Notes under the pieces: model-generated
The model's input: only the letters and a program-made list of their open reading frames with translations
Told to the model about the DNA's origin: nothing
Database searches by the model: none
Part shown: piece after piece, positions 35,290 through 43,004 of the stretch
Layout of the letters: each line of letters begins with the position of its first letter
How positions within the stretch are numbered: position 1 is the stretch's first letter
Position numbers and translations under genes: made by a program
Assembly (NCBI GenBank): GCA_049890195.1
Contig: JBMHBY010000005.1
Span: forward strand, 186,001 to 250,000
From: JAYQKL01 sp049890195
GTDB lineage: Bacteria > Pseudomonadota > Alphaproteobacteria > RS24
DNA length: 64,000 nt
Reading direction: 5' to 3'

Positions 35290-36021
35290 TCACTTAATCT
35301 TCAGTCGTTTATAGATTGCCCAAGGCATGACAATCAGGGCGATATGGACCAATTTCCACCAACGCGGAAGATAAACGACCCCGGACCTTCGTCCAACGCC
35401 CGACATCATCATCTTTGCGGCCTGATCAGCTGAAATAGCCGGCAACAGAAGCTTTTGGCCAAATGTCATGGAGGTGGCCACATAGCCGAGCCGATAGCAG
35501 CAGACTGTCGACAGTCTTGAAGCATGACGGTGCCATAACCCCATCGCCACATGTTCCAATCCCCGTTTCGAAGCCCCATAAACGGTGTTGACACTGCGCG
35601 GTCTGATAGCCGCCACAGAACTGGCCACCACAATATTGGCCTTGGGAGCCGCCAAAGGCATAACAGCCTGCAAAATATAGGCAGGGGCGACAAAGTTTGT
35701 CCCGGCCAAGCTGACGATTTCGGAATATTGCATCTTGTCGTCACCGTCATTTTCAGAAACGGCCCCTGCAATCATGAAGATGGTGTTCCAACTTCCAAGA
35801 CAATCGGCTGTGAATTGGACAAGATTGGAATTATCCTGATCAGTGATGTCCAAAGACAGATAATCAACCGAAACACCATGTCTGAATTTCAGATCAGAAC
35901 TGAGTGCTTCCAGATCCCTGATATCGCTCGACACAAGCAGCAAGCTGTCCCCTCGAGCGGCAAGGTGTTCAGCCAACGCCCTGCCAATTCCGCTGCTGGC
36001 ACCGATAATCAAAGTCTTCAT
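35290..36021 (-). CDS. DprE2-like short-chain dehydrogenase (polyprenylphosphoryl 2-keto-pentose reductase candidate)
   Basis: This 243-residue classical SDR has the cofactor motif IIGASSGIGRALAEHLAARG and catalytic Ser/Tyr/Lys in VVASSVAAIRPRSVNTVYGASKRG. The C-terminal hydrophobic stretch WWKLVHIALIVMPWAIYKRLK resembles that of DprE2, which reduces decaprenylphosphoryl-2-keto-erythro-pentose to the D-arabinose form. Its start overlaps the stop of the DprE1-like oxidase by four bases. DprE1 and DprE2 act as a pair, so this is the natural second half of an epimerisation. Identity of the sugar is inferred. Confidence 0.82.
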   Translation of the reverse strand: MKTLIIGASSGIGRALAEHLAARGDSLLLVSSDIRDLEALSSDLKFRHGVSVDYLSLDITDQDNSNLVQFTADCLGSWNTIFMIAGAVSENDGDDKMQYSEIVSLAGTNFVAPAYILQAVMPLAAPKANIVVASSVAAIRPRSVNTVYGASKRGLEHVAMGLWHRHASRLSTVCCYRLGYVATSMTFGQKLLLPAISADQAAKMMMSGVGRRSGVVYLPRWWKLVHIALIVMPWAIYKRLKIK

Positions 36022-37331
36022 AATTCAAGCCTCTGAGACAAAGAAGATGACAACAGATGGTCCGGGTCAACGCGCTCGCGGATTTCCAGAAAATCAGACA
36101 ATCCCGGCATCTGCCGCCGGAACACCGAGGCTGGGAGCCTGGAGTCTTTGGATGGGTTGGCCACGGCCCCCATTTCACAATCCAACTGATCAACTTCCGA
36201 CAAGAACGCTTGCCCGTCCGATGTATTGGGAAGATCAAAAGTCAGGGAAACCCCTTTTCCCGTGAAAGTAATCATTTTCCTATCTCCATCAAACAATCGA
36301 AGTGATGCGATTGAAAAACGAACACCATGTTTTACCCTCAACCCCTCAAAGCGGCTCACATAAGGCAGCCATCTGTCATGGGGGACAACAACCTGATGTT
36401 CCAGGAAACCGCGGCGGCCATGAAGTGAGAAATAAATGCGGCCTTTGGACAACGGGAAAACAGCATCAAATAAGTTGATGGTCTTTCCGTTTTTTGAGTT
36501 CAAGACCTTGCCGTAAGCAAAAGTCGCACATGGAATGGAAAACTTGTTGAGAAAAGCCATGGCGCGGCCGGGCCTTGGATCTGGAATGCCGCTTTCCCAC
36601 CCTGAGGTGCCGCCTGACTGATCACAAAAATTGCCAGATATGACATATCCATGTCCAGAACCGCGGCCGCCAAAATCATGCCATGAATAGCTGAAATCAG
36701 CACTGGAATTATTTTCCAGCAAAACCTCCCGTCCCTGCTCCAATCCTGAAACAGGGAAAATATCAAGAGCACACAGGGTTCCAGCAATCGGAACGAGTGC
36801 AATTTTTGCCGATAAGATAATGCCCGTAAGGCCCATGCCACCTAAGGTTGCATCAAAAATTGGATCTTCGCGCGTTACATCTGAAATCAAACCAGAAGGG
36901 GTAAGCAATGTGAAGGAAATGACCGAGTTTCTGAAAGTTCCATCCCGCGTATGGTTCTTACCGTGCACATCGAAAGCCATACACCCCCCGACAGAAATAT
37001 TCGGATGGCCAGGCATCACAGACAGGATCAGGCCGTGCCGCAGCAAATGCCCGCACAAAACGCCTATTTTGACACCGGCCTCAACCTCGACCCATTGGTT
37101 GGCGACATCAAAAGACAAAACCCTGTTAAAATGTCTCATGTCGACGGATCTTGTGTCATCCCCCATGCTGGCGGCGACATAGGACAGACCGGAACCCCGC
37201 GCTATGGTTCGGGGTGTAAAATCAAAAGCGTCAAACTCCCGATAGCGGTCAGGCTGCTGCAAATAACCATGAACAGTTTGCGAACCGTCAAGGCTTCGAA
37301 AACGGTTTGGAACTAGAAAATCACTATTCAT
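36018..37331 (-). CDS. DprE1-like FAD-dependent oxidoreductase (polyprenylphosphoryl-ribose 2'-oxidase candidate)
   Basis: The 437-residue protein is a vanillyl-alcohol-oxidase-type flavoenzyme. The FAD-binding part has ARGSGLSYVAASMGDD, VSVGGCMAFDVHGKNHTRDG is close to the mycobacterial DprE1 stretch with HGKNH, and GGMGLTGIILSAKI follows. C-terminal AVANPSKDSRLP matches the region holding active-site Lys418. Where DprE1 has Cys387 (in NICVDFP), this protein reads SLTFDLP, so threonine. DprE1 oxidises decaprenylphosphoryl ribose at C2'. Start and stop overlap both neighbours by four bases, indicating strict co-translation. Confidence 0.85.
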   Translation of the reverse strand: MNSDFLVPNRFRSLDGSQTVHGYLQQPDRYREFDAFDFTPRTIARGSGLSYVAASMGDDTRSVDMRHFNRVLSFDVANQWVEVEAGVKIGVLCGHLLRHGLILSVMPGHPNISVGGCMAFDVHGKNHTRDGTFRNSVISFTLLTPSGLISDVTREDPIFDATLGGMGLTGIILSAKIALVPIAGTLCALDIFPVSGLEQGREVLLENNSSADFSYSWHDFGGRGSGHGYVISGNFCDQSGGTSGWESGIPDPRPGRAMAFLNKFSIPCATFAYGKVLNSKNGKTINLFDAVFPLSKGRIYFSLHGRRGFLEHQVVVPHDRWLPYVSRFEGLRVKHGVRFSIASLRLFDGDRKMITFTGKGVSLTFDLPNTSDGQAFLSEVDQLDCEMGAVANPSKDSRLPASVFRRQMPGLSDFLEIRERVDPDHLLSSSLSQRLEL

Positions 37332-38374
37332 CCTGATGACTTGCGTTTTTGAGTGTCGTGCGGCTGAAGCACCGTCTCAGGCTGGTCACTCGACTCATGA
37401 CCGTTCGAAATCTCCCGGACGGCAAACTCAACCATTGCGTTTTTGTTCACACGCGCATGATGATAAAGCACAAAGTCACAAACAAGCCCCGTCATGGCAA
37501 TAATCACGCCTGTCAGAAGAATAGTCAAAGAAAGGTCAAGAAGCGGCCGGCTGACGAGTCCAACCTGGGAGTCCGTCAAGATTGAATAAAAATGATAACC
37601 GATCAAGTAAGCGATTATTGAAAGCGCGGGAATGATCAGCAAACTGGCCAAAACACCAAAGAAATGCATTGGTGAGTACCCAAAACGGCTCAAAAACAAC
37701 ACTGACAAAAAGTCAAACAGGCCTTCATATCTCATTGTTTTGTATTTTGAGGAGCCGTATTTCCTCGGGCTGTTCTTCACCGGGACCTCACCCACTTTAA
37801 AGCCCAGCAATTTCGCCTGCATTGGGAGATAGCGGTGAAAATGACCGTACAGGCTCAGACGTTCCGCTTGCTCTCGACGGTAGAGTTTGAGACCGCAATT
37901 CTGGTCATGAATGTCAAGCCCCGTGACCACGCGAGTTGTCTTATTGTAAAACCATGAACCGATGCGGCGTAAAACAGTATCTTTACGATTAACCCGCCAG
38001 CCGGACACCACATCCAGATTTTGCGCCTCAAGCGCCTCAATGAGCAGCGGTATATCTTCCGGATTATCCTGCAGGTCCGCGTCCATTGTCGCCACAAGTT
38101 CACCGGTTGCATTTAAAAAACCGACCATCAACGCCATTGATTTTCCGAAATTAGCCCGCAGGCTGATTGATTTGACCGGTTTCAGCTGATCAGCCAAAGC
38201 AAGTGCCTTTTCCCTAGACCCGTCAGTCGAACCGTCATCAACTAAAATGATTTCATAATTGAGGCCTTCTTGAAAACCAGCGAGTGAACACTCCAACCGC
38301 TCAATCAATTCCTCTAAACTTTCCAACTCGTTGAAAACCGGGACGATAACACTGAGTTTTTGGCAATTTTCCAT
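37328..38374 (-). CDS. GT2-family polyprenyl-phosphate glycosyltransferase (GtrB/DPM1-like)
   Basis: The N-terminal GT-A domain has LSVIVPVFNELESLEELIERL, IILVDDGSTDGS, the DXD-type ATMDADLQDNPEDIP and DVVSGWRVNRKD. Two C-terminal membrane helices (HFFGVLASLLIIPALSIIAYLIG and LTILLTGVIIAMTGLVCDFVL) follow, the GtrB/ArnC plan. Such enzymes move a sugar from a nucleotide donor onto a polyprenyl phosphate at the cytosolic face. ATG 38374 (MENCQKLS) is preferred over a TTG at 38389. First gene of the five-gene operon, overlapping the DprE1-like gene by four bases. Confidence 0.88.
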   Translation of the reverse strand: MENCQKLSVIVPVFNELESLEELIERLECSLAGFQEGLNYEIILVDDGSTDGSREKALALADQLKPVKSISLRANFGKSMALMVGFLNATGELVATMDADLQDNPEDIPLLIEALEAQNLDVVSGWRVNRKDTVLRRIGSWFYNKTTRVVTGLDIHDQNCGLKLYRREQAERLSLYGHFHRYLPMQAKLLGFKVGEVPVKNSPRKYGSSKYKTMRYEGLFDFLSVLFLSRFGYSPMHFFGVLASLLIIPALSIIAYLIGYHFYSILTDSQVGLVSRPLLDLSLTILLTGVIIAMTGLVCDFVLYHHARVNKNAMVEFAVREISNGHESSDQPETVLQPHDTQKRKSSG

Positions 38375-38467
38375 TTTGACGATTTCCAAAAATGTTGGAT
38401 GTTCATTTGGGTTAAGACTACACTAAGTTGAAGTTTAAATGAACTCTACCTTGCTATTATTTACTGA

Positions 38468-39373
38468 ATGCTCATGACACCCAGCGGCAAAAATATTCTC
38501 ATTACGGGTGCGACCGGCTTCGTTGGATCTCATATCGCAAACACCCTGAAGGAAGAGGGTTTCCGCGTTTTTGCAACAACCCGACAAACTGTCACCGACT
38601 CCGGTGATGTTCACTGGTTAAATGTAAAACATGACACCAAAAATCAACTTGCTGAATTCCTCAAAAACACCCCGACAGCAGCGATTGTCCACGCAGCCGG
38701 GCTGATTAACGGGTCAAACAGCGCCATTACGGAGTCCAATGAAGGGTTCACCGCGGACCTCATCGCTGCAATCGAGGACGCCCAGGTCAACCCGGACTTT
38801 TACTTTTTAAGCAGTGTCTCAGCGATAAACGAAACAAGCGCCTATGGAAAAAGCAAAGCAGCTTGCGAAAAATTGATACATGAAAAAGTTAAAGGCCGTT
38901 ATGTCATCCTGCGATCCAGCTTGATCTTCGGACCGGGAGACAGCAAAAACGTCGCCATGATAACAGCGATTATAAGAAGGACACGGATTCTCCCAATCCC
39001 CGGAGGTCAATCAGTCAAACTCCAGCCCCTCTACGTCGCGGACCTCTCTCAGGCAATCTTGTCGTTGCTCAACGGCAAAGGGAAAAACGGCAAGGTCTAT
39101 CTGATATCCGGCCCCAAACAAGAGAAACTGTTTTACATGGTGCAGGAAATCCAGAAACAACTGGGAAAAAGGTGTTTGAACATCCCTTTTCCGCTGTTTC
39201 TCTTGCGCTGGCCCATATCAATGCTGAACGCCATGCTCCCTTTTTTAAAACTTCCCGTTCAACAGGTTCGGGACCTTCATGACCACCCGATGTATTCAAT
39301 CAGTGATGCGAGCCGAGACCTGGATTTCCAGCCACGGACTTTTCGTGAGGGGCTGCAGGACTACCTGAAATAA
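38468..39373 (+). CDS. NAD-dependent epimerase/dehydratase family protein
   Basis: The 301-residue extended SDR starts with ILITGATGFVGSHIANTLKEEGF, a GxxGxxG Rossmann motif. The catalytic YGKSKAACEKL supplies Tyr and Lys and FYFLSSVSAI the serine. LQPLYVADLSQAILSLL is typical of UDP-sugar epimerases and related enzymes. The substrate is probably a nucleotide sugar, but it cannot be named. It is divergent from the GT2 gene across a 93-bp gap and convergent with the radical SAM gene. Codons are clearly A+T-richer than in the housekeeping genes. Confidence 0.87.
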   Translation: MLMTPSGKNILITGATGFVGSHIANTLKEEGFRVFATTRQTVTDSGDVHWLNVKHDTKNQLAEFLKNTPTAAIVHAAGLINGSNSAITESNEGFTADLIAAIEDAQVNPDFYFLSSVSAINETSAYGKSKAACEKLIHEKVKGRYVILRSSLIFGPGDSKNVAMITAIIRRTRILPIPGGQSVKLQPLYVADLSQAILSLLNGKGKNGKVYLISGPKQEKLFYMVQEIQKQLGKRCLNIPFPLFLLRWPISMLNAMLPFLKLPVQQVRDLHDHPMYSISDASRDLDFQPRTFREGLQDYLK

Positions 39374-39401
39374 ATAGCCGCGCCATCCAGCAGTTGTATT
39401 T

Positions 39402-40757
39402 TTAATTCGCCCTTGAGCGCCAGAGCCCGCTCAACTCGTTTGTAATCAACCTTAAAAACGTCGACGCGCCGTGCCTTAACAACCAGTTCGGCCTGAGATA
39501 AAACTCGCGATACGCCGCTCCATGCGCAGACCTGACTTCCTCCGGTGTGGATGTCTGGATATCAAGGACGGGCTCATATTCATTATACTTTGTGAAGTCA
39601 CGGGTGATCAGTTGGTTTTCAACTTTTTCAAACAGGCTTGTTCCCGGAAAAGGGGTAGTGACACAAAACTGAGCCCCTTGGGTATTCAATCTTTTGGCAT
39701 AATTGATGGTCTCACGCATGGTTTCCGGCGTATCACCTGTTAAACCAAGCATGAAAAAAGAATTGATCCGCACCCCTTTTTTCTGCAGATAGCCAATAAT
39801 GTGTTCTTGATGTTCTATTTCCGGATTTTTCTTGCCGGAGGACTCAAGTATTTTGTTCGAAGCGGACTCAATGCCAATATTCATGCCCCGCAATCCGGAC
39901 TCGACCATGATGTCAATCAGTTCAGGGGTAAGGCAATCCAATCTGGTTTCACAGCCCCACTCAACATCCAAGCCACGCCGCAACATCTCCTCGGATATTT
40001 CGCGCGCATAATTTTTGTTCAAAGTGTAGCAAATATCGCGAAACAGAAAGCTTTTCATGCCATACAACTCGACATTGCGTTCCATTTCATCAACGACGGA
40101 AACGGGGTCGCGACGTCGGTATAACTTTGTTTGCGACACCATATAGGGGCAAAAGTCACAATTGAAAGAGCAGCCTCGAGAAGCCTGAATCGGCAAAAAG
40201 GGGCGCCTGTGCAACATCGGAAAGTAGGAGTATTTCTGAACCGGCATGCCGGACCAATCCGGCATGGGGAGCGCAGCGAAGTCCTTGACCACCCCATAAT
40301 TCATAACGGCGTCAAAATTATATTCCCCATCGAAAAAAGCCAAAATAGCCGTCTCCAACTCACCACCAATGATAAAGTCAGCGTTTTTCTCGAAATACTC
40401 CGGCCGCTCAAAAGCGAAAGGGCCATAAAACCCTATTTTGGCGTTTGGCAAGCTTGCCTTCAGGTGCTCAGCCAATTCATTTTCCTCGACATGACAATGC
40501 ATGGAACTCGCAATTATAACAATATCTGCACTGCCAATGTTTTCATCATGAAAGACGTTGCACCCATGCCCGTGCGACCTCAACAAGGCCTGGGTAAATC
40601 CAAACGACATTATGGGTAAATGTATGAGACGCTGCTTCAAACGCGATGTGACTTCGCCAAAAACCCCTTGAGCGTGCATAAAGGAACCAAAGCCACCGGT
40701 ATGCTCACGATTAGCTTTCTTTTTTTCAATTTCGTAATCGACGAGTGCAAATTTCAT
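39402..40757 (-). CDS. B12-binding-type radical SAM protein
   Basis: The 451-residue protein has the class B architecture. An N-terminal Rossmann-like region (residues 1-150, with ADIVIIASSMHCH) stands where the cobalamin domain lies. The radical SAM barrel has the cluster motif SRGCSFNCDFCPYM (CxxxCxxC) near 195, then LRGMNIGIESASNKIL and FFMLGLTGDTPETMRETI. No DxHxxG cobalamin motif is evident in the N-terminal part, so B12 use is uncertain. Relatives methylate or rearrange lipids, sugars and antibiotics. It follows asnB by 39 bp and lies in the glycan region, so a modification of the glycan or its lipid carrier is a guess. Confidence 0.82.
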   Translation of the reverse strand: MKFALVDYEIEKKKANREHTGGFGSFMHAQGVFGEVTSRLKQRLIHLPIMSFGFTQALLRSHGHGCNVFHDENIGSADIVIIASSMHCHVEENELAEHLKASLPNAKIGFYGPFAFERPEYFEKNADFIIGGELETAILAFFDGEYNFDAVMNYGVVKDFAALPMPDWSGMPVQKYSYFPMLHRRPFLPIQASRGCSFNCDFCPYMVSQTKLYRRRDPVSVVDEMERNVELYGMKSFLFRDICYTLNKNYAREISEEMLRRGLDVEWGCETRLDCLTPELIDIMVESGLRGMNIGIESASNKILESSGKKNPEIEHQEHIIGYLQKKGVRINSFFMLGLTGDTPETMRETINYAKRLNTQGAQFCVTTPFPGTSLFEKVENQLITRDFTKYNEYEPVLDIQTSTPEEVRSAHGAAYREFYLRPNWLLRHGASTFLRLITNELSGLWRSRAN

Positions 40758-40796
40758 ATCCGAAACCCTAGAATTGCCAAAAAGCTAACCATCACC

Positions 40797-42710
40797 CTAT
40801 GCAAAGTCAAGATTTGGATACCGGTGCTGCCATGCCTTGAACGCCATCAAGGCATGCAGGATGCGATAGTTGTTGCCCCGACCATTCAGGTGATCATCAA
40901 CAAGCTCCTCTATGGCCGTTTTTCTTATGAGGCCTCCGGTCATTTCGGCCAAATCCCCGAGCCGCTCTATATCTTCTCGCAATACGGTTTTCTGCCAACG
41001 CGCAATAGGTAGAGTGAAACCCTGCTTTCTTTGTTTCACTATTGAAGGGGCGAAACCCAGTTTTAACAGCGCTTGTCGTAAAGGCCACTTTTGGGTGCCT
41101 TGACGGTTTCGAATGGTGTGGGGAAGGCTATTCGCAAACTCGATAATCCGCGGCGATAAAAACGGCGACCTGACCTCCAGGCTGTTAAGCATGGACGCGC
41201 GGTCTGTATGGTGGCTGACAAATTCCGGCAAAAACGTCTTTTGATAGTAATAGCTCAGCTTGTCGGCATCCGAAAAATCACTCACATCATCAAACACCTC
41301 TGGAGGGAAATCATACACGCCCCCTCTGGAGTGAACGTCAAATTGCTTGTTTTCGTCGGCCACAAAAAGTGATTTGAGCTGAAAGTCCGGGAGTGTTGAA
41401 AGCCAGAGATTATGACGGTTTGCCTGATGACCCTGCATCCCGTTCAAAAACGACAGGCCCTTAAACTGGAAACTCATGTAACCATCACTCGCAGGCAGCA
41501 ACCGTAAAACCCGGCGCGCAGCGCTTAACGACACTGCCGGCAAAAAGCGCATCATTCTTGCATATCTTAATGCCCGGAAGGTCAGGTAGCCACAAAACAA
41601 TTCGTCAGCGCCATCGCCGGCGATGGCGACCGTAATTTTCTGTCTGGCCAATTTTGAAAGCATATAGGAATTAAGATAACCCGGATCCCCATGGGGCTCA
41701 TCCATTCGCTCAAACACTTCGGTTATGTCATGCCCTATCGACCTCACATCGACATTGAGGACCTCATGATTTCCGTTTCCAACAAAATCCACCACCTGAG
41801 CGGCTTTTTCGCTTTCATCGTAGTCGGCATCTTTGAATCCGACCGTGAAGGAAGCGATATTCGGGTCATGCCGTCTGCACAGTTGGTATAAAAGTGAACT
41901 GTCGATCCCGCCGGACAAAAAGACGCCATAGGGCACATCAGACCGGAGCGCCAGCCGACAAGCGTCATCAAGCAATGCAATGGTTGTGTCTACGGCCTCA
42001 TCAGGCGAAACATCCAGGATCTCTTCGCCTGGCTTAGAGTCCCACCATCTCGATATGCTGATGGTGTTTCCAGATGCCTCCAAAAATGTACCTGGCAGCA
42101 GCTTTTTGATGCCCAAGATTGGCGTGGTATCCCACCCATAGTAACCACTGCTCAAATAGTTTTTGAAGGAACCTCCATCAATCCGCCAGTTGAAGCCGCG
42201 CAGTGACAAAATGCTCCCTAACTCAGACGCGTAGATTAAATTTTCTTGATCCTTGAAATAATAGAGCGGCTTTTGGCCCAAAGCGTCGCGGAAAAGAATG
42301 TGACGACCATTGTTTTTGTCATACCAGGCGCCGGCAAACATGCCGTCTAATTCATTAAAACCCCGGCTGCCCCAATGTTTCAGGACATTGAAAAAAACCT
42401 CAGTATCAGACTTTGTTCTGTGTTCATATCCAAGCGCCGTCAATTTGTCCCGCAACTCGACAAAATTGTATATCTCGCCATTGAAGCTCAAATATTGATT
42501 GCTGCCGGAGACCGTAAATGGTTGGTTTGCATCTGCAGACAGATCGATGACGGACAGCCGTTGATGACCCATAAAGACCGATGAGTCCTGCCAAACCCCC
42601 TGCGCATCCGGCCCGCGATGGTTAAGGTTGAGCAAGGCTTGGGCCGCCTGGGCTTTTTCATTATCGGACAGTTCAGAATTGAACTTTATCCAGCCAAATA
42701 CACCACACAT
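40797..42710 (-). CDS. asnB: Asparagine synthase (glutamine-hydrolysing)-like amidotransferase
   Basis: The product (637 residues) starts MCGVFGWIKF, so Cys2 becomes the N-terminal nucleophile of the glutaminase domain; this fixes ATG 42710. Glutaminase motifs include LNHRGPDAQG and YLSFNGEIYNFVELRD. The synthetase domain has the ATP-binding PPi loop FLSGGIDSSLLYQL and VAIAGDGADELFCGYLTF. Family members in sugar clusters amidate uronic acids or build unusual peptides rather than free asparagine. Being upstream of a radical SAM gene inside a glycan region favours that, but free asparagine synthesis cannot be excluded. Confidence 0.9.
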   Translation of the reverse strand: MCGVFGWIKFNSELSDNEKAQAAQALLNLNHRGPDAQGVWQDSSVFMGHQRLSVIDLSADANQPFTVSGSNQYLSFNGEIYNFVELRDKLTALGYEHRTKSDTEVFFNVLKHWGSRGFNELDGMFAGAWYDKNNGRHILFRDALGQKPLYYFKDQENLIYASELGSILSLRGFNWRIDGGSFKNYLSSGYYGWDTTPILGIKKLLPGTFLEASGNTISISRWWDSKPGEEILDVSPDEAVDTTIALLDDACRLALRSDVPYGVFLSGGIDSSLLYQLCRRHDPNIASFTVGFKDADYDESEKAAQVVDFVGNGNHEVLNVDVRSIGHDITEVFERMDEPHGDPGYLNSYMLSKLARQKITVAIAGDGADELFCGYLTFRALRYARMMRFLPAVSLSAARRVLRLLPASDGYMSFQFKGLSFLNGMQGHQANRHNLWLSTLPDFQLKSLFVADENKQFDVHSRGGVYDFPPEVFDDVSDFSDADKLSYYYQKTFLPEFVSHHTDRASMLNSLEVRSPFLSPRIIEFANSLPHTIRNRQGTQKWPLRQALLKLGFAPSIVKQRKQGFTLPIARWQKTVLREDIERLGDLAEMTGGLIRKTAIEELVDDHLNGRGNNYRILHALMAFKAWQHRYPNLDFA

Positions 42711-43004
42711 TTTTTCACCCAGTTGCTCAACCCGCAATTCATGTTGTTTTGCAATAGCCAGCGTTAGTGTGGCCAGAGCGGTGATCGCGTTGAAATTGCC
42801 CGCACCAGTTTCTGTTATTCGTGCGCCCCGGCAAAATCTTGTTTTGCATCCGAATTGCCATATTGGTCAGACCATGTCGCATATTAAAATTTGATACACC
42901 TATTCGTCAGGATATGGAAAGACTAACTTCGAGGGCTTTGGAGGACTTTTGAAATGGGCACCCCTCCTCTCCGCCATTTTCAGGTTGATGACTTGCTTTG
43001 AGGG
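42711..43004. other. Intergenic region at the right end of the glycan gene block
   Basis: These 294 bases hold no gene I can support. On the minus strand the frame of asnB stays open for about 50 codons upstream of its true start, without ATG or a recognisable product. The asnB promoter must be here. The segment 42961-42979 resembles a tRNA-Ser 3' end, but no T loop, anticodon arm or 5' acceptor half precedes it, so it is not a tRNA gene. Confidence 0.6.
42961..42979 (+). repeat. Right copy of a tRNA-Ser 3'-end repeat (possible att remnant)
   Basis: The sequence CCCCTCCTCTCCGCCATTT agrees with 32789-32807 at 17 of 19 bases, including the CCTCTC acceptor strand, GCCA end and TTT. The two mismatches (CCTCTCC in place of CCTCTCT, CCCC in place of CCCT) are what another tRNA-Ser isoacceptor might carry. 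It lies just beyond asnB, at the boundary where base composition returns to the norm. Confidence 0.4.

Noticed and set aside
42711..42870. In-frame open stretch upstream of asnB that reads like protein (about 50 codons, ending ...QHELRVEQLGEK)
   Set aside because: It starts only after a TGA, has no ATG, and AsnB must start at MCG so that Cys2 is N-terminal. It may be a remnant but no family could be recognised.
42870..42980. Second tRNA-Ser gene at the right end of the glycan region
   Set aside because: Only the last 19 bases resemble a tRNA; there is no T loop, anticodon arm or matching 5' acceptor strand.
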